Part shown: in pieces, positions 7,122-18,211 of the stretch | Layout: every line of letters starts with the position of its first letter | Position numbering within the stretch: the stretch's first letter is position 1 | From: Rhodoferax sp. | GTDB lineage: Bacteria > Pseudomonadota > Gammaproteobacteria > Burkholderiales > Burkholderiaceae_C | Reading direction: 5' to 3' | NCBI GenBank assembly: GCA_029866205.1 | Contig: JARWZT010000010.1 | Location: 62,001 to 126,000, forward strand | Length of the DNA: 64,000 bases | Program-made: the position numbers and the translations under genes | The notes under the pieces: model-generated | Databases searched by the model: none | What the model was told of the DNA's origin: nothing | What the model saw: only the letters and a program-made list of their open reading frames with translations

Positions 7122-8771
7122 TCACTCCCATTCGATCGTTGCCGGTGGTTTGCTGCTCACGTCATAGGTCACGCGGTTGATGCCGCGCACTTCGTTGATG
7201 ATGCGCCCCGACACTTTTTTGAGCAGCGCATAGGGTAATTCTGCCCAGTCGGCGGTCATGAAGTCACTGGTTTGCACGGCGCGCAGGGCTACCACGTAGT
7301 CGTAGGTGCGGCCGTCGCCCATGACGCCCACGCTCTTGACCGGCAAAAACACGGTGAAAGCCTGGCTGGTCGCCTCGTACCAGTTTTTTGGCACCCCCGA
7401 AGCGCCCACCACTTCGCCCGCCACGGGGACGTAGGGCGTGGCGCGCAGTTCTTCGATAAAGATGGCGTCGGCACGGCGCAGGAGGTCGGCATAGTCTTTT
7501 TTGACTTCTCCCAAAATGCGAACACCCAGCCCAGGGCCGGGGAATGGGTGGCGGTAGACCATGTCGTGCGGCAAGCCAAGGGCGACACCGAGTTCACGCA
7601 CTTCGTCCTTGAACAGGTCGCGCAAGGGCTCCAGCAGTTTCAGGCCGAGTTGCTCGGGCAAGCCGCCCACGTTGTGGTGGCTTTTGATGGTGACCGCTTT
7701 TTTGCTTTTGGCACCGCCACTCTCAATCACATCAGGGTAAATCGTGCCTTGGGCCAGAAAAGTGGCACCTTTGTGCCCGTCGTTGCCGGACTTGAGTTTG
7801 GCGGCCTGCTCCTTGAACACATCGACAAACAGGCCACCGATGATTTTTCGTTTGGCCTCGGGTTCACTGACGCCAGCGAGTTTGCCCAAAAACAGTGCAC
7901 TGGCGTCCACCCGAATGACCTTGGCATGCAACTGACCAACGAACATGTCCATCACCATGTCGCCCTCGTTGAGGCGCAACAGGCCGTGGTCCACGAACAC
8001 ACAGGTCAGCTGGTCACCAATTGCGCGGTGAATCAGCGCGGCGGCCACCGACGAATCCACACCACCCGACAGGCCCAAAATCACCTCTTCGTCGCCCACT
8101 TGCTCGCGTATTTTCGCGACCGCATCGGCCACGTGGTCGCGCATCACCCAATCGGGGTGCGCACCGCAGATCTCCAGAACAAATCGGTTCAAGAGCGCTT
8201 GACCCTGCAGGGTGTGGGTCACTTCCGGGTGAAACTGCACGCCGTAAAAATGCCGCGCCTCGTCCGCCATGCCGGCAATCGGGCAACTCGGGGTGCTTGC
8301 CATCAGCTTGAAACCGGGCGGCAATGCGGTCACCTTGTCTCCGTGGCTCATCCACACCTTGAGCATGCCGTGGCCTTCGGCCGTCGTGTAGTCGGCAATG
8401 GCATTCAGGAGCGCGGTGTGGCCATGGGCGCGAACTTCCGCGTAGCCAAACTCGCGGGTGTGCCCGCCCTCGACCTTGCCGCCGAGCTGCTGCGCCATAG
8501 TTTGCATGCCGTAACAAATACCGAGCACCGGCACACCCAGCGCAAACACGGCGGCGGGCGCACTGTCGGTGCTGTCTTCGTAGACGCTGGCATGGCTGCC
8601 AGACAAGATGACGCCTTTCAAGCTGCCGTCGGCCGCATAGGCACGCACCCATTCGTCCGTCACATCACAAGGGTGCACCTCGCAATACACGCGGGCTTCA
8701 CGAACCCGGCGTGCGATCAGCTGCGTGACTTGCGAGCCGAAATCGAGGATGAGAATTTTGGAATGCTGCAT
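7122..8771 (-). CDS. guaA: GMP synthase (glutamine-hydrolysing)
   Basis: The 549-residue enzyme converts XMP to GMP using ATP and glutamine. The N-terminal class I amidotransferase has Cys86 in GICYGMQ and His181/Glu183 in FHPEV. The ATP-pyrophosphatase domain has the PP-loop SGGVDSS at 235-241, and the C-terminal dimerisation domain ends TIEWE. It is downstream of guaB on the same strand, with a terminator between them. Its last codons form one half of a direct repeat with 3882-3899, so the final codons of the present gene may be island-derived or original; the protein sequence is unaffected. Confidence 0.98.
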   Translation of the reverse strand: MQHSKILILDFGSQVTQLIARRVREARVYCEVHPCDVTDEWVRAYAADGSLKGVILSGSHASVYEDSTDSAPAAVFALGVPVLGICYGMQTMAQQLGGKVEGGHTREFGYAEVRAHGHTALLNAIADYTTAEGHGMLKVWMSHGDKVTALPPGFKLMASTPSCPIAGMADEARHFYGVQFHPEVTHTLQGQALLNRFVLEICGAHPDWVMRDHVADAVAKIREQVGDEEVILGLSGGVDSSVAAALIHRAIGDQLTCVFVDHGLLRLNEGDMVMDMFVGQLHAKVIRVDASALFLGKLAGVSEPEAKRKIIGGLFVDVFKEQAAKLKSGNDGHKGATFLAQGTIYPDVIESGGAKSKKAVTIKSHHNVGGLPEQLGLKLLEPLRDLFKDEVRELGVALGLPHDMVYRHPFPGPGLGVRILGEVKKDYADLLRRADAIFIEELRATPYVPVAGEVVGASGVPKNWYEATSQAFTVFLPVKSVGVMGDGRTYDYVVALRAVQTSDFMTADWAELPYALLKKVSGRIINEVRGINRVTYDVSSKPPATIEWE

Positions 8772-8791
8772 GGAAATCGGAGGTTGGAGAG

Positions 8792-8827
8792 AAAAAACAA
8801 AAAAGGCGCCTGAAAACAGACGCCTTT
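8792..8827 (-). terminator. Rho-independent terminator after guaB
   Basis: Read on the minus strand: AAAGGCG, a 12-base loop, then CGCCTTT followed by a long T-rich run (TTTTTTGTTTTTT). It lies between the guaB stop (8842) and guaA ATG (8771), so guaA is transcribed by read-through or from its own promoter in the short remaining gap. Confidence 0.8.
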
Positions 8828-8841
8828 GAAGTCAAAACAGA

Positions 8842-11600
<2,759 letters not shown>

Positions 11601-11621
11601 GGTCGGTATGATGCCACCGAC

Positions 11622-12086
11622 ATGAATGCGCCCGCCTCCCCCCCTCCCAGTGCTCCCGATCTTTCCGCTGCCAACCCCGTAGGCGACGCCGCCACTGCGT
11701 CAGCTTTGCACCAGATCAACCTCAGCCGTTGGCTGGCGGTTTGCAGCCTGGTCGCGCTGGTGGTGCTGAGCGTGGCATGGGAGCTGGTTCTGGCGCCCAT
11801 CAAGCCTGGCGGCTCCCTGTTGGCGCTGAAGGCGCTCCCGCTGTGCGTGCCTCTGGCCGGATTGCTCAAAAACCGCATGTACACCTACCGCTGGGTCAGT
11901 CTGCTGGTGTGGCTCTATTTCACCGAGGGCGTGGTCCGCGCCTACAGTGACCGGGCACCGAGCAACTATTACGCCCTGCTGGAAGTCTTTTTCTGCCTCA
12001 CGCTGTTTGCCGGCTGCGCCTTGCACGTCCGCTTTCGCCTGCGCAATGCGTCGGCACAGGCCCTTGCCGCGTCCGCTCAGGGCTAA
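11622..12086 (+). CDS. DUF2069 membrane protein
   Basis: A 154-residue protein with a Pro/Ala-rich N-terminus, then four predicted membrane helices (about 38-55, 65-82, 88-105, 115-135). The segments LKALPLCVPLAGLLKNRMYT and WLYFTEGVVRAYSD are typical of DUF2069, a small inner-membrane family of unknown function in beta- and gammaproteobacteria. The gene starts 21 bases from the divergent BrkB gene, sharing a very short promoter region, and is followed by the FAD oxidase. Confidence 0.85.
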   Translation: MNAPASPPPSAPDLSAANPVGDAATASALHQINLSRWLAVCSLVALVVLSVAWELVLAPIKPGGSLLALKALPLCVPLAGLLKNRMYTYRWVSLLVWLYFTEGVVRAYSDRAPSNYYALLEVFFCLTLFAGCALHVRFRLRNASAQALAASAQG

Positions 12087-12116
12087 GCTTTTTGCACCGT
12101 AACCCGCCTGCACGCC

Positions 12117-13535
12117 ATGACCCATGCTGCCTTGTTAGATTCGCTACGGACCCTCGTTGGTGATGCCCACGTACTGACCCAAGGGGATTTGACCAGCTAT
12201 GAGCTCGATTGGCGCAAGCGCGAGCGCGGCAAAGCGCTGGCCGTGGTGCGCCCCAACAGCACCGACCAAGTCGCCCAAGTGGTGAAGGCCTGCGCGGCGG
12301 CCAGGGTGAGCATCGTGCCCCAGGGCGGCAATACCGGCATGGTGGTGGGCTCCACGCCAGACGCCACGGGAACCCAGGTGGTACTGAGTCTCACGCGCAT
12401 GAATGCCATACGCAGCCTGGACGCCGCCAACCTGACCATGACCGTCGAGGCCGGGTGCGTACTGCAAACGCTGCAAGACGCCTGTGAAAAGGCCGGCTTT
12501 TTGTTCCCTTTGAGTTTGGCCTCAGAGGGCAGCTGCACGATTGGCGGAAATCTGGGCACCAACGCGGGCGGAACCCAGGTCGTGCGCTTTGGAAATACCC
12601 GCGAACTCTGCCTGGGCTTGGAAGTGGTAACGGCCGAGGGCGAAGTCTGGAGCGGCCTCACCGGCCTGCGCAAGGACAACACCGGCTATGACTTGCGCCA
12701 TCTTTTCATTGGATCCGAAGGCACGTTGGGGGTCATCACTGCGGCCACCATGAAGCTTTACCCCGCACCCAAGTCCCAGCTCACCGCGCTGGCTGCCGTG
12801 CCCTCGCTGGACGCAGCCGTCGCATTGTTGGGCTTGGCGCACCAACATTTGGGCGCGGGGCTCACCGGGTTTGAAGTGATGGGGCAGTTCGCCCTGAGCT
12901 TGGTGGTCAAGCACTTTCCCCAACAACGGGTGCCGTTTTTCGGAACTACGCCCTATTGCGTGGTGCTGGAAAACTCTGATGGTGAATCCGACGATCACGC
13001 GCGGGGGCAGTTTGAACGCCTGCTGGAGTCCGCTTTGGAGCAAGGCTGCGTGCAGGACGCGGTGGTCGCCGAAAGCATGGCGCAAGCCCGGGCACTGTGG
13101 CACATCCGGGAAAGCATTCCGCTGGCCCAAGCCCAGGAAGGCCTGAATATCAAACACGATATTTCGATTGCGGTTTCACGCATCCCCGAGTTTGTGCGCA
13201 AGGCCGACGACGCCCTGCAAACGCAATTCCCCGGGGTGCGGTTGGTCAACTACGGCCACCTTGGCGACGGCAATCTGCACTACAACGTACAAGCCCCAGC
13301 CCTGGCCGATGGCGAGGTCTTTTTGCGCGACCAGGAAGGCCCGATCAATACCGTCGTTTATGCGTTGGTAGACGCCTTCAATGGCTCGATATCGGCCGAA
13401 CACGGCATTGGCAGCCTCAAGCGCGAGAAACTGGAGAAACACAAATCTCCGGTGGCGCTGGGGCTGATGCGCTCCATCAAAACCGCCCTGGACCCCCACA
13501 ATCTGATGAATCCCGGACGTGTCCTTTCCCGCTGA
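12117..13535 (+). CDS. GlcD/D-2-hydroxyacid dehydrogenase-type FAD-linked oxidase
   Basis: A 472-residue VAO/PCMH-fold flavoprotein. The FAD-binding domain covers about 40-220 (QGGNTGMVVGSTPDATG, GNLGTNAGGTQVVRFGNTRE, IGSEGTLGVITAATMKLYP). The C-terminal FAD-oxidase domain contains YGHLGDGNLHYNV and SAEHGIGSLKREKL, the metal/substrate signature of D-lactate and D-2-hydroxyglutarate dehydrogenases. It oxidises a D-2-hydroxyacid to the keto acid and passes electrons to a quinone or ETF. No iron-sulfur partner is next to it, so glycolate oxidase GlcD itself is less likely. Confidence 0.9.
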   Translation: MTHAALLDSLRTLVGDAHVLTQGDLTSYELDWRKRERGKALAVVRPNSTDQVAQVVKACAAARVSIVPQGGNTGMVVGSTPDATGTQVVLSLTRMNAIRSLDAANLTMTVEAGCVLQTLQDACEKAGFLFPLSLASEGSCTIGGNLGTNAGGTQVVRFGNTRELCLGLEVVTAEGEVWSGLTGLRKDNTGYDLRHLFIGSEGTLGVITAATMKLYPAPKSQLTALAAVPSLDAAVALLGLAHQHLGAGLTGFEVMGQFALSLVVKHFPQQRVPFFGTTPYCVVLENSDGESDDHARGQFERLLESALEQGCVQDAVVAESMAQARALWHIRESIPLAQAQEGLNIKHDISIAVSRIPEFVRKADDALQTQFPGVRLVNYGHLGDGNLHYNVQAPALADGEVFLRDQEGPINTVVYALVDAFNGSISAEHGIGSLKREKLEKHKSPVALGLMRSIKTALDPHNLMNPGRVLSR

Positions 13536-13563
13536 GCGACGGGTTTTTCGGTAGGCCGAGGGG

Positions 13564-14721
13564 ATGGCGCAGCACGTTCTCCTGGCCTTGGTGTATCTGT
13601 CTTTTGTGAGCCTGGGCTTGCCCGATGGCATGCTGGGCGTTGCTTGGCCGTTCATGCGCGCCGACCTGGGCCAGCCGCTGGCGGCCGTCGGTGCCATCAC
13701 CATCACCATGACACTGTGCTCTGCCACCTCAAGCCTGCTGACCGGCGCTGTGGTGCAGCGCATCGGAACCGGGCCGGTGGTGGCGGGCAGTTGCCTGCTC
13801 ACCGCAGTGGGCTTGCTGGGGTTTTCCATGGCGCCCTCCTTTGTGTGGATCGTGGCGCTGGCTATTCCCCTGGGGCTGGGTGCAGGGGCCGTCGATGCAA
13901 GCCTGAACCACTTTGTCGCGGTTCACTATTCGTCGCGCCACATGAATTGGCTGCACGGCTGCTGGGGCGTAGGCGCCACGACGGGGCCCTTGGTGATGGG
14001 ACTGGCTTTGGCTGGCATGGGTGGGTGGACGGTGGGTGTGCGCTCCCTGGGATGGATGCAACTCGGTCTTGCCGTCCTACTTTGGGCGACGCTTTCCTTG
14101 TGGTCGCGCGAGGCTCGGCGCGCACCCGCTGCGCCCGCCGACCCTGACGTTTTGCCTCCGCCTGCAGCGCCCGCGCTGGCAATGTGGCTGGCACCCTTGT
14201 GTTTCCTGACTTACGTCGCAGCAGAGATGGGGACCGGCTTGTGGGCGGCCAGCATCCTGGTCACCGACCGCAAGCTGCCCGCCGCTGACGCGGGCGCTTG
14301 GGCCGCGGTGTATTTCGGCTCCATCACCATGGGCCGCTTTGCCGTGGGCTTGATTGCGGATCGCCTGGGCAACCGGCGTCTGGTCAGACGGGGTACCGTG
14401 CTGGCCGCCGCTGGCGCCGGCATATTTGCATTGCCAGACCTGTTTGGAACACTTTCACCGGGGGGCTTGGTGCTGATGGGCTTGGGTTGTGCACCGATCT
14501 TTCCATCCCTCATGCACGAAACCGCACGCCGCTTTCCACCGGACGTGCTGCGTACGCTGATTGGGCGGCAAATGACCTGCGCCTATGCCGGCGGATCCGT
14601 GATTCCGGCAGGCTTTGGACTCTTGGCTACCTGGGCGGGGCTGGCGGCCGTCATGCCGATGGTAATGGCACTGCTGCTGACCCTGCTGGCGCTCACCGCC
14701 GCGCTGGATCGCATGACCTGA
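13564..14721 (+). CDS. MFS transporter (fucose-permease-like)
   Basis: A 385-residue membrane protein with twelve predicted helices. The N-terminal half has [17 protein letters not shown] and the conserved [10 protein letters not shown] and [18 protein letters not shown] patch, which resembles the fucose:H+ symporter/FGHS branch. [16 protein letters not shown] in the second half is the motif A equivalent. The substrate is not predictable. It is 28 bases after the oxidase gene, so it may import that enzyme's hydroxyacid substrate; that link is inference from position only. Confidence 0.85.
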   Translation: MAQHVLLALVYLSFVSLGLPDGMLGVAWPFMRADLGQPLAAVGAITITMTLCSATSSLLTGAVVQRIGTGPVVAGSCLLTAVGLLGFSMAPSFVWIVALAIPLGLGAGAVDASLNHFVAVHYSSRHMNWLHGCWGVGATTGPLVMGLALAGMGGWTVGVRSLGWMQLGLAVLLWATLSLWSREARRAPAAPADPDVLPPPAAPALAMWLAPLCFLTYVAAEMGTGLWAASILVTDRKLPAADAGAWAAVYFGSITMGRFAVGLIADRLGNRRLVRRGTVLAAAGAGIFALPDLFGTLSPGGLVLMGLGCAPIFPSLMHETARRFPPDVLRTLIGRQMTCAYAGGSVIPAGFGLLATWAGLAAVMPMVMALLLTLLALTAALDRMT

Positions 14722-14788
14722 TCCAGCCTGCGTGGCGGGTGGACGGTCCCGCCAACCTACAATTCCCCATCGTTTACGTTCGGTCACC

Positions 14789-15631
14789 ATGACAGCATCT
14801 ATCCCTCACCCCATTGCCCAGCAATACGAAGATTTGCTGCGCCATGCCTACACCCACGGACTGGAAAAACAAGACCGCACGGGCACCGGCACCAAAAGCA
14901 TTTTTGGCCACCAGATGCGCTTTGACCTGAACCAGGGCTTTCCCTTGGTCACCACCAAAAAGGTGCATTTGCGCAGCATCATCGTGGAGTTGCTCTGGTT
15001 CTTGACGGGATCGAGCAACAACCACTGGCTCAAGGAACGTGGCGTCTCCATTTGGGACGAATGGGCCCGCCCTGACGGCGACCTGGGCCCGGTCTATGGA
15101 GTGCAATGGCGCAGTTGGCCGACGCCTGACGGCGGCCATATCGACCAGATCAGCGAGGTATTGCAGACGCTGAAGACCAACCCGGACTCCCGTCGCATGA
15201 TCGTCAGCGCCTGGAACGTGGCCGAACTCTCCAAGATGGCGCTGATGCCCTGCCATGCCTTTTTCCAGTTTTATGTGGCGCCCCCTGCCATGCCAGGTGA
15301 CAAGCCTAAGCTGAGCTGCCAGCTCTACCAACGCAGTGCGGACATATTTTTGGGCGTGCCCTTCAATATCGCCAGTTACGCACTGCTGACACACATGGTG
15401 GCGCAGCAGTGCGACCTGGACGTCGGCGACTTTATCTGGACCGGTGGCGACTGCCACATCTACAGCAACCACCACGCGCAGGTGGAACTCCAGCTGTCGC
15501 GGGCCCCTATGCCCTATCCCACACTGCGCATCCTGCGCAAGCCAGACTCCATTTTTGATTACCAGTTTGAGGATTTTGAAATCGAAGGCTACGCGCCCCA
15601 CCCGGCCATCAAGGCCCCCGTGGCAGTGTGA
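14789..15631 (+). CDS. thyA: Thymidylate synthase
   Basis: Start chosen at ATG 14789 ([17 protein letters not shown]), giving 280 residues. It methylates dUMP to dTMP with methylenetetrahydrofolate. [18 protein letters not shown] is the phosphate-binding loop, [13 protein letters not shown] carries the nucleophilic Cys, and [20 protein letters not shown] and DCHIYSNH complete the dUMP site. It is followed ten bases later by folA, the enzyme that regenerates its cofactor. Confidence 0.98.
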   Translation: MTASIPHPIAQQYEDLLRHAYTHGLEKQDRTGTGTKSIFGHQMRFDLNQGFPLVTTKKVHLRSIIVELLWFLTGSSNNHWLKERGVSIWDEWARPDGDLGPVYGVQWRSWPTPDGGHIDQISEVLQTLKTNPDSRRMIVSAWNVAELSKMALMPCHAFFQFYVAPPAMPGDKPKLSCQLYQRSADIFLGVPFNIASYALLTHMVAQQCDLDVGDFIWTGGDCHIYSNHHAQVELQLSRAPMPYPTLRILRKPDSIFDYQFEDFEIEGYAPHPAIKAPVAV

Positions 15632-15641
15632 GCGCAGAGCC

Positions 15642-16151
15642 ATGCGTTTGCACCTGATATTTGCCCGCGCCGCGAATGGCGTGATTGGCAACCAAGGCAC
15701 ACTCCCCTGGCACCTACCGGAGGACCTGGCCCACTTCAAGCAGTGCACCTTGGGCTGCCCCGTGATCATGGGTCGCAAAACTTGGGACTCCTTGCCACCC
15801 CGGTTCAAGCCCCTGCCGGGGCGCATGAACCTGGTGATCACCCGCCAAACGGATTGGGCAACTCTGGGTGCGGTCGTGGCCCATTCCCTGCAAGAGGCGC
15901 TGGAACACTGTGCCGACCACCCCGATGCCTGGGTGATCGGGGGTGCCGAAATCTATGCGCAGGCACTTCCGCTGGCCGTCAGCGCTGAGGTAACCGAAAT
16001 CTCGCTCGAAGTAACGGGCGACGCTTTTGCCCCCCCATTTGGGCCGGAGTGGCAGGAAACCCGGCGCCAGCCGCACACCGCCGCCAATGGGCTCGCCTAT
16101 TCTTTTGTCACCCTGACCCGCCAACCCGCAAGCCCGACTTCGACACCATGA
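15642..16151 (+). CDS. folA: Dihydrofolate reductase
   Basis: Start at ATG 15642, ten bases after thyA, gives a 169-residue enzyme that reduces dihydrofolate with NADPH. ANGVIGNQGTLPWHLPEDL contains the Met20-loop region and the acidic active-site residue (E in LPEDL); VIMGRKTWDSLP and WVIGGAEIYAQAL are the NADPH-binding signatures. The 3' end overlaps the xth start in an ATGA arrangement, so the three genes form a transcriptional unit. Confidence 0.97.
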   Translation: MRLHLIFARAANGVIGNQGTLPWHLPEDLAHFKQCTLGCPVIMGRKTWDSLPPRFKPLPGRMNLVITRQTDWATLGAVVAHSLQEALEHCADHPDAWVIGGAEIYAQALPLAVSAEVTEISLEVTGDAFAPPFGPEWQETRRQPHTAANGLAYSFVTLTRQPASPTSTP

Positions 16152-16921
16152 AATTTGCCACCTGGAACGTGAACTCCCTGACGGTACGCCTGCCGCAGGT
16201 ATTGGCTTGGCTGCAGTCCAACCCGGTCGATGTGCTGGTGCTGCAGGAAACCAAGACCACGGACGACAAGTTCCCGGCCGATGCGTTTTCGGCGCTTGGG
16301 TACCAGGCCCAGTGGTTTGGTCAAAAAACCTACAACGGCGTGGCGCTGCTCAGCCGGGCTTCGGCGACCGATGTCATCAAAAACATCCCGGATTTTGCCG
16401 ACGATATGGCGCGCGTGATCTGCGCAACCGTGGGCAGCACCCGGGTGATAGGCGCGTATTTTCCCAATGGCCAGGCCCCGGGAAGCGACAAGTTTGAGTA
16501 CAAGATGGAGTGGCTCAAGAGCCTGCGGGCCTGGGTAAAAAAAGAGCTTGAGCTGCACCCGCAACTCGTTTTGATGGGCGACTACAACATCACCTTCGAT
16601 GATTCGGATGTTTGGGACCCTGAAGGCCTGCGGGACCAGATTCACTGCACCGAAGAAGAGCGCTACCACCTGCGCGCACTCATTGCCCTGGGGCTGCACG
16701 ACAGCTACCGGCTGTTCGAACAGGCGCCAAAAGCCTACAGCTGGTGGGATTACCGTGACTTTGCGTTTCGCAGAAATCGGGGCCTTCGTATTGACCATAT
16801 TTTGATCAGCAACGCGCTCAAACCGCTCGCGCGCGCTTGCCATATTGACCTTGCGCCGCGCAAAAACGAACGTCCCAGTGACCATGCGCCAGTCGTGCTG
16901 GAGATCGAAATTGCCGCCTGA
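16148..16921 (+). CDS. xth: Exodeoxyribonuclease III (AP endonuclease)
   Basis: Start at ATG 16148, overlapping the folA stop by four bases; 257 residues. KFATWNVNSLTVRL opens the endonuclease/exonuclease/phosphatase fold; LQETKTTDDKFP has the metal-binding Glu; LVLMGDYNITFDDSDVWDP has the Asp/Asn catalytic pair; SWWDYRDFAFRRNRGLRIDH and PSDHAPVVLEI complete the active site with the terminal His. It repairs abasic sites. Pairing with thyA-folA makes sense as uracil in DNA rises when dTMP runs short. Confidence 0.97.
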   Translation: MKFATWNVNSLTVRLPQVLAWLQSNPVDVLVLQETKTTDDKFPADAFSALGYQAQWFGQKTYNGVALLSRASATDVIKNIPDFADDMARVICATVGSTRVIGAYFPNGQAPGSDKFEYKMEWLKSLRAWVKKELELHPQLVLMGDYNITFDDSDVWDPEGLRDQIHCTEEERYHLRALIALGLHDSYRLFEQAPKAYSWWDYRDFAFRRNRGLRIDHILISNALKPLARACHIDLAPRKNERPSDHAPVVLEIEIAA

Positions 16922-17067
16922 GGCCCAACCCTTGCATCGACCTGTCCCTGAGGTATTGGGGCGCTGAACCTTCCTGCGGTGGGGGTTTGCCGACCCTTGC
17001 ACCGCGCGGGACACCCCGTTTTTCATGCGGGTAAACTGCCAAAACTAATTTTTTCTAAAGGCTCGTT

Positions 17068-18201
17068 ATGGCAATTCACACGGGTTTCAAAGCGACGCCA
17101 AGCGGCTGGCTGGCTCGCGTGGCGACCTTGGTTTTGCTGCTGGCCAGCCCAAGCACCTGGGCCGCCCCCGGCAGCATTCAGGTGTTGATCGGTACCGCTC
17201 GGATCACCCAAAACACGGGCCAGGAGCGCCCTGCCCTGCGCGGCGATGACCTGTACGAAGGCGACACGGTGAGCACACCGGCCAATTCCAACGTGCAGAT
17301 CCGCATGATTGACGACTCGATCATCTGGGTGCGCCCTGAGTCACGGTTCAAGATTGAGCGCTACCGGTCGGACAAACATGGCGCACCCAAGAACGAAGCC
17401 ACGCTTCGCCTCTTGAGCGGCACCATGCGCCAAGTCACAGGCGCCATTGGAAAGGCATCGCCGGCAGACTACAAGCTCAGCACGCCAAACGCCACCATCG
17501 GTATTCGCGGCACAGAATTCGACGCCTCTTATCTCTCGCCGCAGGCTGCCGCCAAGGCCAATACCCCGGCGGGCACTTACAACCGGGTGTATGTCGGAAC
17601 CACCGTGCTCGAGGGCCCATCCGGCCGCGTCACACTCAACAAGGATGAAGCCGGATTCATGGGACTGGAGAGTGGCGACAAGCCCCAGGTACTGCCACGC
17701 ATTCCCGCCTTCATGACCGCGGCAGCCCCTACAGCACGCGCCGACGCCAGCCCACAAAAACCCAAGTCCCTGCTTATTTCTGTGCGCTACGGTGAGGGCG
17801 ATCCGGAAGGCAGCACGTCCATCAGCAGCCGCGACACCAACACCGAGCAGCGGGTGCAGGCCGTGGAAGGTGAAATTGCCTCCCTCGTCATGGTCGATGG
17901 TCCCGGCGGTCGTGGGGGACAAACCGGCGCGCGCCCGGCGACACAAACCCAGCTCGAGGTGGTGGCCAAGGTCAATGGCTCCAATGCCTTGGTGCAGTTT
18001 TTCTCGCAAACCAAGAGCGTGAGTTCCTCCAGCAACCAAGGCAACCGGGTCGCCACCAGCCTGAACATTCCCATGGGGGTTTGGACAGAAGTGAGCGGTC
18101 GCGGCCCCTGGAGTGGTTCGAACACCAGCACGCAAACCTCCAGCAGCGCGCGTGGCGACAACACCCGGGTTCATATCAAAATTGAGGATATCAGCCGCTA
18201 G
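17068..18201 (+). CDS. FecR-domain periplasmic protein
   Basis: A 377-residue protein with a signal peptide (about 1-32, cleavage near TWAAPGS). The FecR domain spans about 60-165: GDTVSTPANSNVQIRMIDDS and LLSGTMRQVTGAIGK, then NATIGIRGTEFDASY. The C-terminal third is Ser/Thr/Gly-rich and low in structure. Unlike true FecR there is no N-terminal anti-sigma tail. It is 10 bases before the CHASE2 cyclase gene and is probably a periplasmic partner or ligand for the CHASE2 sensor; this pairing recurs in betaproteobacteria. Confidence 0.9.
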   Translation: MAIHTGFKATPSGWLARVATLVLLLASPSTWAAPGSIQVLIGTARITQNTGQERPALRGDDLYEGDTVSTPANSNVQIRMIDDSIIWVRPESRFKIERYRSDKHGAPKNEATLRLLSGTMRQVTGAIGKASPADYKLSTPNATIGIRGTEFDASYLSPQAAAKANTPAGTYNRVYVGTTVLEGPSGRVTLNKDEAGFMGLESGDKPQVLPRIPAFMTAAAPTARADASPQKPKSLLISVRYGEGDPEGSTSISSRDTNTEQRVQAVEGEIASLVMVDGPGGRGGQTGARPATQTQLEVVAKVNGSNALVQFFSQTKSVSSSSNQGNRVATSLNIPMGVWTEVSGRGPWSGSNTSTQTSSSARGDNTRVHIKIEDISR

Positions 18202-18211
18202 GCCTGCCGCC

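Noticed and set aside
7272..8813. Long open frame antisense to guaA (513 codons)
   Set aside because: It is a composition shadow of the GC-rich guaA codons; the sense protein is unmistakable GMP synthase.
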